This document shows positions 8,101-15,444 of a stretch of 50,160 nt of DNA, in pieces. The translations under genes were made by a program, and so were the position numbers. The notes below the pieces were generated by a model. The model saw only the letters and a program-made list of their open reading frames with translations, did no database searches and was not told the DNA's origin. This DNA comes from an uncultured Erwinia sp. Lineage in GTDB: Bacteria > Pseudomonadota > Gammaproteobacteria > Enterobacterales > Enterobacteriaceae. Location: NCBI GenBank assembly GCA_946221915.1, contig CAMIKG010000035.1, positions 1 to 50,160 of the forward strand, written 5' to 3'. Position 1 is the first letter of the stretch; every line of letters begins with the position of its first letter.

Positions 8101-10039
8101 ATTTTTCTTTGAGTAATCTCTTATCTTCGTTTAACTTAATAATGACATTATCTTTCATTGAGTCAGGGTATTTGTTCTCGCCTGTTGATAATATAACTTG
8201 ATAGTCAACATTGTTAGGGTTATCAAGCATATCCAAACAGGAGATCATCCGATTTAGATTTATGTTATCAATACCAATATTCTCCGGGGTATCAATTAAT
8301 AGCAGGCGGGGGAAAGGGATTTCATCCAAAAGTGAAAGCTGAAGCAATGTTAAGTAATATAAGAATCTTTTGTGAACCGCCGCACTTGCTTCTTTATAAT
8401 CACCATTATTGATGATAGGCATGTAGTCATCAGCGTTGATTTCTGCAACTCTGCAGTCAAGCAATGAAGCCTTCATAAAATGATTATAATATTTGTTAAA
8501 TTTATCGACCTTTTCGATAAGTTCAGCTTCAGATGTTGCTTCTAATTTTTCAACTGCAATTTTTGCGAGGTCCATTTCTCTTTTCGCAGAGTCTTTCACT
8601 CTTTGATAAGTCTGGAGGTTTTTTTCAAGTAAAAGAGCTTGTTTCAGATTGCTAATTTTCTCTTTGTTTATAAGCAATTGGTCTTCTACATGATCCAGTT
8701 CATCGAAGTCGGTTATATATTCTATTTCGCTCAGGGCATACGAAAGTTCATCCTTTAATTTTAAATTTTCGATATTGGATTTCTCGAAATCATCTTCAAG
8801 GTTTTTGAATTCATCTTGGGCTGATTTTAGAGCGATTTCCATTGTCTCAAGTGACTTAACTTTACTTTTAAGTAAGGTGTAATACTCACTTGGGTCATAA
8901 AAATATCTTCTGTAATCATTTTCATCGATGTCATGACCGCAAACGCATTTGTCGCTTGGTCTGTCGACATTTTTTAGGCAATATGGGCATGTGTCAGGGG
9001 TAAACATCTCCAATTGCCTGTGAGTATGAATAATTTTTTGAAGCCTAAATGCATCTTCCCTCGTTTGCCTTATAACACGATTAAGAGAGTCAATATCTTT
9101 CAGCTTAAGTTCAATATTTCTTTGTAAGTCGATGAGATTTAGCTCAGTTCGACCATATGCTTCTTTTATTTTCCGGGTGTGGACAAGCCCTGCATTCTCA
9201 CTGATTTTAGATGTTAACTGCTTAGAACGATATGAGATCAAACGCTCGATGCCCGATTCTAATTCTTCTATTTCCTTGGCTAAATGATAATCATTAATTA
9301 CTTCTTTAAAACCAAGCTGTTTGTGCATATCTGAAACAATATTTTTGTATTCGGAAAGTATAGCATTAGCTTTATCGTGTTCAGATTGCTTGCGTTTAAG
9401 GTTCCCATAAGCCTCATATAATTTTACTAAAGTTTTTCCCATTAATACTTCGAAAATGGCTTTCCTGAGAAAGACAGAATCGCTGACATAGTTTTGATTA
9501 TCTGCAGGTTTATAGATACCGTTAACGTCGGTGCCTTGATTATGATATACCAGACGTAATAAGTCATTGAAGCCTATTTTAAAATTTTTCCCAGCGTGGA
9601 AAATTTCAATGCTTGGGATGTTAAGTTGTTCCAGAATCCAGTCCGAAAAAATATAATCTTCGGATTTATGTCTATTAATAGCTAAGCATAGAAAATCGAC
9701 AAGCCCGTCGTCTTTACTCGGGAAGGCTTCATCTGATAAAATTGTTATAAGGTTTTCACCTATTTTTCGGATGAATTTAAATTCCTTATTTTTTAAGGAA
9801 ACCTCAAGTTCGACGAAGTTTGATTTATCATTTACTATTTCTTTATGTTTCTCTTTTTCGGTGCTATTAAAATGCGATACTTTTCCACCTAATCCATAAT
9901 AAATAAGATCGAAGAAAGTAGACTTTCCACAACCATTTGGAGCCTCAATTATATTGATTTTAAAGTTATCTAGTTCGGGAGAGCTAAAGTCGTAACGCTT
10001 ACCCTCATAGTGCATCTTATGTATTTTTAATTGGCCCAT
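8099..10039 (-). CDS. Rad50/SMC-like ABC ATPase of a Lamassu/ABC-3C-type defence operon
   Basis: A 646-residue split ABC ATPase. Walker A is APNGCGKST (residues 33-41). Walker B, LLLIDTPE, lies at about 579-586, followed by an H-loop-like VILSTGE. Between them are two long coiled-coil arms (about 205-345 and 385-525) meeting at a zinc-hook motif CPYC...CVCG (Cys351, 354, 365, 367). This is the architecture of Rad50-like ATPases that sense DNA ends in Lamassu (LmuB/DdmC) and ABC-3C systems. The start overlaps the upstream gene by 13 bases. The gene is clearly AT-rich compared with the flanking core genes, a sign of transfer. Family assignment is from architecture, not a search. Confidence 0.8.
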   Translation of the reverse strand: MGQLKIHKMHYEGKRYDFSSPELDNFKINIIEAPNGCGKSTFFDLIYYGLGGKVSHFNSTEKEKHKEIVNDKSNFVELEVSLKNKEFKFIRKIGENLITILSDEAFPSKDDGLVDFLCLAINRHKSEDYIFSDWILEQLNIPSIEIFHAGKNFKIGFNDLLRLVYHNQGTDVNGIYKPADNQNYVSDSVFLRKAIFEVLMGKTLVKLYEAYGNLKRKQSEHDKANAILSEYKNIVSDMHKQLGFKEVINDYHLAKEIEELESGIERLISYRSKQLTSKISENAGLVHTRKIKEAYGRTELNLIDLQRNIELKLKDIDSLNRVIRQTREDAFRLQKIIHTHRQLEMFTPDTCPYCLKNVDRPSDKCVCGHDIDENDYRRYFYDPSEYYTLLKSKVKSLETMEIALKSAQDEFKNLEDDFEKSNIENLKLKDELSYALSEIEYITDFDELDHVEDQLLINKEKISNLKQALLLEKNLQTYQRVKDSAKREMDLAKIAVEKLEATSEAELIEKVDKFNKYYNHFMKASLLDCRVAEINADDYMPIINNGDYKEASAAVHKRFLYYLTLLQLSLLDEIPFPRLLLIDTPENIGIDNINLNRMISCLDMLDNPNNVDYQVILSTGENKYPDSMKDNVIIKLNEDKRLLKEK

Positions 10040-10563
10040 AAATTCAACCCATATTCAGTGAAAACTTTTCCAATTAAACCATCAAGCCCAAGTGTATTGA
10101 TAGACTTGAAATAAGACTTTAATATGGCTGTGTTGTTTAACTCTCTATCAAATATGTCAGTGTCAAAAAAAGACTCCAATCGAGTCTTATCTACAATTTC
10201 GATATTATAACAATCAACTTTTTCAGTGTCGATTACCGAAATTATCCCATTCTTTTCAAGGCTTCTGACTATTTTATATACTTCTCTTTGATGTAATGAT
10301 GCTTTTACATAAACATCAAATAAAAATTCTTTATCGAAAGGTTTTAAACTTTCTTCTTTGTGGTTTTCTATTAGTATATTTACTGCTGTTGAGTTGGAGA
10401 TTATTTGCATCAAATATGTTAGCTTTCTGTGATCTTTGAATATCAGTTTTTTATTAGAAAACTCTTTGAGGCAAATAATTATTAAGTAAGTTAAGAAGTA
10501 AAAGTCCTCGCCAGAAACGAAGCTTATTCTCTTTAACTTATCTATGTTTTTATTTGTATTCAT
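10027..10563 (-). CDS. Small middle component of the Lamassu/ABC-3C-type operon
   Basis: A 178-residue protein, mostly helical by composition, with no signal peptide and no catalytic motif that I can see. Its central part (LHQREVYKIVRSLEKNGIIS) looks like a winged-helix-type segment. Size and position, between a nuclease-like gene and an SMC-like ATPase, match LmuC/DdmB or the ABC-3C middle component, which bridges ATPase and effector. It starts 3 bases after the effector stop and overlaps the ATPase by 13 bases, so all three are translationally coupled. The sequence is AT-rich. Function is inferred from context. Confidence 0.65.
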   Translation of the reverse strand: MNTNKNIDKLKRISFVSGEDFYFLTYLIIICLKEFSNKKLIFKDHRKLTYLMQIISNSTAVNILIENHKEESLKPFDKEFLFDVYVKASLHQREVYKIVRSLEKNGIISVIDTEKVDCYNIEIVDKTRLESFFDTDIFDRELNNTAILKSYFKSINTLGLDGLIGKVFTEYGLNLWAN

Positions 10564-10566
10564 GTT

Positions 10567-11838
10567 CTATTCTTCGTCGAATGCTAAATAACAATCATCA
10601 ACTAATGTTAAAATTATACCGCGAATCGTTAATTTATCATCAATACTCATTCGATACGTTTTTTTTAGTTGCTGAATGTTATCATAGCATAAATCTACCA
10701 TTTGGTCTAAATGATTTATTAAATCATCAGTAGTGTAATCTAATTGTGAAAAATTGCTTTCGATATACTCACTGCACCATTCATAAAAATTGCATCTTAA
10801 TGACACATACTCTTGACCGAATAGCTCTTCATTAGTTCTTGCTTTCGTTGCAGTAAAGCTTAGACGTTGGATTTTTTTCTGTTTAATGTCGCTGCAGACA
10901 ACCTTTATTTTTTCTTCAAGATTTCTTTGATCACTAACATCGAGACTTTCAAATACTTTCCATGCGGGATCAATAGGTTTTAGTTCGTTTTGATTTGAGG
11001 CTGCTTGCAGGAATATGACCTGTACCATTTCACGGTTAACAAACCTGCCAAATTTTCGTTCATCTTGTTGGTTTCGATCAAATAAACTTTCCAGCGCGCC
11101 AAGGATTATGCTTTCAAGCCCATAATGACGGTGGTCATAGAATTGACAATCTTTAATACATTTCATAACTTCATCATCATATGTATCGCGGTCAGACTCA
11201 GTTATAATAAATTCAATGGATGATAAAAACATGTAGAAATCATCATTGTTCCATTGAGATGTTATTTTATGGTTTCCTGCGTAAGAAGTAATTAATTTCT
11301 TTTCTTTGTCAGCATAAACTGCATATTGTTTTTCATATTCTTCAACAAACAAATGTCTTGCTATTGTTATTTCATCTTGTGTTAGCTCATCTTTTATGGC
11401 TAACTTCTTTAATATATTCAGTTTAGTGGTTTTTGTTTGACTCAGTGGTAAGTTAGGAGCAATGGCATGCAATATTGAGTTTTCTAGTTTCTCGTCAGAT
11501 AATTGTGCATGACAAAATATAGAAAAGTCGATTGTTTTAGAATCATTGAAGTGACTTATGTATTGATCTGCGAAAGCAACTATTGTATTTTTTATTGCTT
11601 CCGAATTGAAGCTTAAACCACTTGAATATTTTTTATTTTCTTCGATTTCAATAGTTGCGACACCATTATTAACTGTTAACGTCGCAGAATCTTCAATAAA
11701 TTCTGTTGCACAGTAACAAGCCTTTTTGCCTACCCTACTTATCAAATCTAAAAGTCTATGGACTGCTCTAACTCGTTGAAATAATAATCCACTTCCAGAA
11801 GTTTTTGCAGCTTCTCTATTAATTGTCTGTGCAGTCAT
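10567..11838 (-). CDS. Putative Cap4/DUF4297-like nuclease effector of the defence operon
   Basis: A 423-residue protein if the ATG at 11838 is used. The N-terminal 110 residues follow the layout of Cap4-type PD-(D/E)xK nucleases: GSGLLFQRVRAVHRLL, then an acidic site TEFIED (Glu49/Asp50), then IEIEENKK (Glu67-x-Lys69), then a helix NTIVAFADQYI. The C-terminal about 200 residues are a helical domain that in ABC-3C systems docks the effector to the ATPase complex. Expected role: DNA cleavage once the ATPase senses invader DNA. No clear ribosome site precedes 11838; the frame stays open to 12222 through phage-like sequence, and an alternative ATG is at 11874. The start and the nuclease call are both uncertain. 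Confidence 0.6.
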   Translation of the reverse strand: MTAQTINREAAKTSGSGLLFQRVRAVHRLLDLISRVGKKACYCATEFIEDSATLTVNNGVATIEIEENKKYSSGLSFNSEAIKNTIVAFADQYISHFNDSKTIDFSIFCHAQLSDEKLENSILHAIAPNLPLSQTKTTKLNILKKLAIKDELTQDEITIARHLFVEEYEKQYAVYADKEKKLITSYAGNHKITSQWNNDDFYMFLSSIEFIITESDRDTYDDEVMKCIKDCQFYDHRHYGLESIILGALESLFDRNQQDERKFGRFVNREMVQVIFLQAASNQNELKPIDPAWKVFESLDVSDQRNLEEKIKVVCSDIKQKKIQRLSFTATKARTNEELFGQEYVSLRCNFYEWCSEYIESNFSQLDYTTDDLINHLDQMVDLCYDNIQQLKKTYRMSIDDKLTIRGIILTLVDDCYLAFDEE

Positions 11839-12106
11839 GAATTGAGAATCATTAATAAAAATAATGATTTTCATCCTAACACATTTAGCAACAAGTGCAA
11901 TATGTTCTTTGATGAAAGCTTTTACATTCACTTTTACTTCAGTACATGTGCGCAATGCTATCCCCGCCACGCCTGCCCGCTTTTTGCATCGTTTTTCATG
12001 CAGCTGTATACCAGCCACGACACCGCGCCCAGCCTGATGTCTGTGGGAGTAGGAGATCCATTCTGGATCATTCAATTTCATGCAGGAAAATGCGTTTCTC
12101 CGCAGT
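11839..12106 (-). other. Leader of the defence operon with a phage-like segment
   Basis: Base composition switches near 11945 from AT-rich (operon side) to balanced (phage side), which marks a probable junction. The minus-strand frame from ATG 12081 (MKLNDPEWISYSHRHQ, then a basic stretch) is fused in frame with the effector without a stop. It looks like the remnant of a short phage gene. The operon promoter should lie here, but I could not settle on one. Confidence 0.4.
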
Positions 12107-12132
12107 AAAGAAAGCCGCCATAAAAAGGCGGC
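12107..12132 (-). terminator. Intrinsic terminator upstream of the defence operon
   Basis: On the minus strand GCCGCC-TTTTTAT-GGCGGC is followed by TTTCTTT. It would stop transcripts coming from the phage remnant and isolate the defence operon. Confidence 0.8.
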
Positions 12133-12175
12133 TGGATGATGTCGCAGTGTTTGTCTTGTGGCGTTGTAAGGGCGG

Positions 12176-12347
12176 TTATGACGCCTCGTAGAAAAGCTTA
12201 TCCTGCAAAGCAGAAGTATCAATTTCCTGGCGTAAGGTCACTGATCATAGACATCGCCAATATTAGTTCATCGGCTTTGCACTGTGCTACCAGCGCGACA
12301 TCAGCAATAAACTGAATGCGCGTAAGTGACTCATTTAACTTATCCAA
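12176..12347 (-). pseudogene. Frameshifted small phage-type reading frame
   Basis: A minus-strand frame from TTG 12347 reads DKLNESLTRIQFIADVALVA and on to MSMISDLTP, then hits a stop. A shift of one base near 12232 continues as QEIDTSALQDKLFYEAS and ends at 12176 just before a terminator. The two halves look like one small protein broken by a frameshift. It lies next to the gpA relic, so a phage origin is likely. I cannot name the family. Confidence 0.4.
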
Positions 12348-12381
12348 TCACATCATTATGTTATTTTTTAAAAAATCAATT

Positions 12382-13629
12382 TTACTGTATATATAAACAA
12401 TGTCGTTCCGTTAAGAAACCACGAAGGTTTGTATCACACAGAAAAGTTTGGTCGCCTGCTTTTTGTGCGCTGATCATGCCCCAGCATGGCTTTTGCCAGC
12501 TGCCTAAACGGGCGAGAGGATTGGCTGCAGGCTTGCTGGAGCGATAGAGATTACCTACAGGCCCGCTAAAGCATGACTGACCATTCACCGTTACTTTCTC
12601 CCCGGTCATCATGCGGGTAATTTCGGATTCAGTAAGCCTGATAGCGGATATATCCATCACCATTTCACGCAGCTTATCTCTGGCATCAGATCTTTCTGGC
12701 ACCGGCAGCGGTGATTTCCCGCGTTTTTTGACGCCGCTGCTGTGCAATCGGGCAATTAATCGCCTGCGCTGCGCCCGGGTTAGCGGCTGAGTAAAGTCGA
12801 TAACTTCCGGTTCAGTCTGTTGCTCCGTACAGTTATTGACAGAACTCCGAGAGGGCGCAGGCGCGCCCTTAACGTCAACGGCCAAATCAACGGCACGCTT
12901 CGGCACAATTTTCCACTTTGTCAGACGCGTTAAAATCGGCGTGTCGTCGCCAACTGAAGTGGCATAAACCCCCTTGATGCTGACCGTTTCCTCGCCGTAC
13001 TCGTTCAGCTCGTTACCGGACTGATACCAGGTGCGAAACGCCAGACCGTCGCGACGCACAAAAAGGCCACCCTGAGCGTTAACGTAGACAGCCCAGTCAC
13101 CGGCATCGGCCGCATCATGCGCAGCGGCGAACTCCACGCTTAACCCCTGTGCAGTTTCGCTATCTGCCATACGACGCAGTTCGCGATACACCGTCACCGG
13201 CGCATCGCCGACTAGCTGGAACTGGCGGAGCACGCGATCCACATCTTCCGGCAGCATAAACATCAGCATGTGCCAGTGTGGCGTGCCATCGTGATGCGGT
13301 TCTGCCACACGGATACCAAACACGCGGATTTCTTCGCGGTGCAGTTTGGCACGCACCTTCTGCCAGACATTGCACAGATAGCGCTGAGTATCAGCCGGGC
13401 TGGCACCGTTCCATTTACGGTTACGATGTCCGGTCTTAATTGTTGCGTGATATCGGGCCGGGGCGGTCAGGGTATAGAGCTCGCCGACATAGCCCATTTC
13501 ATTGCAGATATTTTCGAAGCAGTGGATACGGGTCATCAGCTCACAACGACGGAACGCCGGATTTGCCACGCTGCCGTCATATTTATCGATACCAGCACAA
13601 GGCAAGAAAAGGCCGCAAGTAGCGGCCAT
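12382..13629 (-). pseudogene. Relic of P2-type phage replication endonuclease gpA
   Basis: The frame matches the C-terminal half of P2 gpA, the HUH rolling-circle nickase: VANPAFRRCELMTR, YTLTAPARYHAT, the HUH motif GTPHWHMLMFM, APVTVYRELRRMAD, LSVEFAAAHDAAD and KWKIVPKRAVDLAVD. Full-length gpA is about 760 residues; this is 415. The N-terminal part is missing, and the first eleven codons are read through the hicB terminator. An internal in-frame deletion after LPEDVDRV joins directly to RQFQLVGDAP, removing the segment that in gpA holds the two catalytic tyrosines. The product, if made, could not nick DNA. Confidence 0.82.
13604..13627 (-). terminator. Intrinsic terminator after hicB
   Basis: On the minus strand GGCCGC-TACTT-GCGGCC is followed by TTTTCTT. 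It begins 21 bases after the hicB stop and overlaps the apparent start of the gpA relic. Confidence 0.8.
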
Positions 13630-13648
13630 GTGAGACGGAGAGAAGAGA

Positions 13649-14071
13649 TTAAATCTGTGAAAGCTCTTTACGCGCAGCTTCTGCGATAAAATGGCTGCGG
13701 CTGGTATATCGCGAGTTCTGACCCACGGCCTTATCGATTTTTTCGATCAGCAGATGAGGCATGGTGATATTGATGCGATCAGATTTACCAAGATATTTCG
13801 TGGTATCAATCTCGACATAAATCCAGCGACCGGATTTGGCCTCTTCTCCACTGCCATTTTCTGGCGACATATCCAAATTCCAGGAATCAGAGGACTCTGG
13901 AATAGCCATGCCTTTATCAGCCATTAACTCGAAATGCGCTTCCAGCGCCGAGTGAGCGTCTTTAACGGTTTCTTCTGGTGTATCTCCGGCAAAAATACAT
14001 CCCGGCACATCAGGGAAATATCCGCTGGCGGAACCATCTGTATCGATTTCGACGTACGCTGAATACAACAT
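13649..14071 (-). CDS. hicB: Type II antitoxin HicB
   Basis: A 140-residue antitoxin. The N-terminal partial RNase H fold shows YVEIDTDGSASGYFPDVPGC and GDTPEETVKDAHSALEAH. The C-terminal part (RINITMPHLLIEKIDKAV...SRSHFIAEAARKEL) is a ribbon-helix-helix DNA-binding domain. HicB masks the HicA active site and represses the operon. It lies 45 bases downstream of hicA with a terminator-like hairpin in the gap. The inverted repeat upstream of hicA is the likely operator. Confidence 0.92.
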   Translation of the reverse strand: MLYSAYVEIDTDGSASGYFPDVPGCIFAGDTPEETVKDAHSALEAHFELMADKGMAIPESSDSWNLDMSPENGSGEEAKSGRWIYVEIDTTKYLGKSDRINITMPHLLIEKIDKAVGQNSRYTSRSHFIAEAARKELSQI

Positions 14072-14086
14072 GCATTTACCTCACGC

Positions 14087-14112
14087 AAAAAGAGCGCCCT
14101 TACGGGCGGCTC
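14087..14112 (-). terminator. Terminator-like hairpin between hicA and hicB
   Basis: On the minus strand GAGCCGCCC-GTAA-GGGCGCTC is followed by TTTTTG. The stem has one bulge. It fills the 45-base gap between toxin and antitoxin genes and could attenuate read-through into hicB. Confidence 0.5.
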
Positions 14113-14116
14113 CTGA

Positions 14117-14299
14117 TTACTTCAGTTTCGCATCCTTCATGATTTGGTGAACTGTGCCAGTTTTCAAATCCTTTTTGGGGTGCGGAACCGTGATGATGTT
14201 AGAGAATTCCGGGTGGCTGAACTGGTGGTGACTGCCTTTAACTCTTTCCAGTATCCAGCCGTTTTTCTCTAACAGCTTTATCAGTTCCGAACTCTTCAA
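14117..14299 (-). CDS. hicA: Type II toxin HicA (mRNA interferase)
   Basis: A 60-residue toxin with the double-stranded-RNA-binding-like fold of HicA. The catalytic histidine is in KGSHHQF (His24), with the family ends SSELIKLLEKNGW and TGTVHQIMKDAKLK. HicA cleaves mRNA independently of the ribosome and stops growth until neutralised by HicB. It is the first gene of the pair. All expected family residues are present, so the pair looks intact. Confidence 0.92.
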   Translation of the reverse strand: MKSSELIKLLEKNGWILERVKGSHHQFSHPEFSNIITVPHPKKDLKTGTVHQIMKDAKLK

Positions 14300-14332
14300 A
14301 CTGCCTCCGTCTCGCTAACTGACAGAACAATT

Positions 14333-14384
14333 ATACACACCATACACATCACGCCGCAACGGTTCGTGTGTGTATGATGTGTAT
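14333..14384. promoter_or_regulatory. Large inverted repeat upstream of hicAB, probable HicB operator
   Basis: The left arm ATACACACCATACACATCACG (14333-14353) and the inverted right arm (14364-14384) agree at almost every base around a 10-base centre. Each arm carries two ATACACA units. It begins 33 bases upstream of hicA, where autorepression by the RHH domain of HicB is expected. Confidence 0.72.
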
Positions 14385-14645
14385 TCATTTTCACCTTAGA
14401 ACCGTTGTCTGTTTTTCGCCCACTGCGGAAACTTTCCTGACTGCGGCAGCGGGGAACCCTGCTTTTGCTTCTACAGACAGCACCCAGCTAATAGGAGATG
14501 ACTATGGTTAAAACTGGGCCTGACAAAATTGCATCGGCTGTCACGTACTGCATGTCGGTCTGTTTGAGCTGTAGTCGTTCCTGAAGTCATACGCTCGGGA
14601 GGGCAGTATGCGCCGCTGTGGTTGCCCAACCCCCAAAACAAGAGG
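14385..14645 (+). other. Intergenic stretch with two short reading frames
   Basis: A 28-codon frame (14498-14584, TMVKTGPDKIASAVTYC) has an AGGAG just upstream. A 13-codon frame (14608-14649, RRCGCPTPKTRG) is preceded by GGGAGGGC, and its TGA overlaps an ATG (14646) in frame with the DUF1275 gene. Neither peptide is recognised. They may be leader peptides or chance. Confidence 0.3.
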
Positions 14646-14681
14646 ATGATACCCGCATACCAAACTAACCGCTCAGTACCC

Positions 14682-15410
14682 ATGCTTATCACCGCCAGTG
14701 AAACAAGGACGATCAATACCGATAGCCAGCTGGCCTGCACTCTGGCGGCTGTTGCGGGGGCGCTGAACACCGCCGCTTTTGAGGTCGTGGGCTTTTTCTC
14801 CGCCAATATGACCGGCAACGTCTCCTCACTCTCCGATCATCTGGCAAAGGCCGATCTGCATGCCGGCGTGTTCTTCTTAGCGGTGGTGTGTCTGTTTATC
14901 GCCGGATCAACTGCGTCAACGCTGATTATCAACGCAGGCAGAAGACGCAAAATCAAAACCATTTATGCCTTTAACATCCTTATCGAAGGCATCGCGCTGA
15001 TCGCACTTGGCGTCATCGAAAGCTGGTTTTCCCCGGCGTCACCCGGCGTACTGCTGATTCTGAGTCTGAGCTTTTTGATGGGTTTACAGAATGCAGTGGT
15101 GACGCGTATCTCCAATGCGCGCGTCAGAACCACCCATGTTTCGGGCACCGCGACGGATATCGGCATTGAGCTTGCCATGCTGTTTGACGTGTTCAGGCGC
15201 AAGGAATCGCCGAAAGATGCGCCGCTGTATCTGGAACGGCTTAAGCTGCACACCTTTACCATCCTGTCATTTCTGGCGGGCGGGATTATTGGTATCTGGC
15301 TGTTTAAAACACTCGATTATAAATTTTTACTGCTGACGGGGGCAGGGCTGATGGTACTGGCGGTGAATGCGATGCTGAAGAATCATCATGCGCAGGACAG
15401 CGTTCACTAA
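14682..15410 (+). CDS. YoaK/DUF1275 family membrane protein
   Basis: A 242-residue inner-membrane protein with about six hydrophobic helices. Family signs are GALNTAAFEVVGFFSANMTGN near the N-terminus, FLMGLQNAVVTRISNARVRTTHVSGTATDIG in the middle, and a C-terminal pair of helices. DUF1275 proteins are transporter-like, with no settled substrate. The start is uncertain: 14682 gives the typical N-terminus but has no ribosome site, while ATG 14646 would be coupled to a 13-codon leader frame. It converges on bluF and shares a terminator with it. Confidence 0.85.
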   Translation: MLITASETRTINTDSQLACTLAAVAGALNTAAFEVVGFFSANMTGNVSSLSDHLAKADLHAGVFFLAVVCLFIAGSTASTLIINAGRRRKIKTIYAFNILIEGIALIALGVIESWFSPASPGVLLILSLSFLMGLQNAVVTRISNARVRTTHVSGTATDIGIELAMLFDVFRRKESPKDAPLYLERLKLHTFTILSFLAGGIIGIWLFKTLDYKFLLLTGAGLMVLAVNAMLKNHHAQDSVH

Positions 15411-15426
15411 GCAAACGCTGTCCTGC
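15392..15426. terminator. Long perfect hairpin shared by DUF1275 gene and bluF
   Basis: GCAGGACAGCGTT and its exact complement AACGCTGTCCTGC form a 13-bp stem with a 9-base loop. It overlaps the last codons of the DUF1275 gene and lies just past the bluF stop, so it can act on both strands. No T run is present. Confidence 0.65.
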
Positions 15427-15444
15427 GGGGCAGGGATAGTGCGA

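Noticed and set aside
12420..12560. C-terminal tail of the gpA relic as a separate gene
   Set aside because: It continues the gpA frame and has no start or ribosome site of its own.
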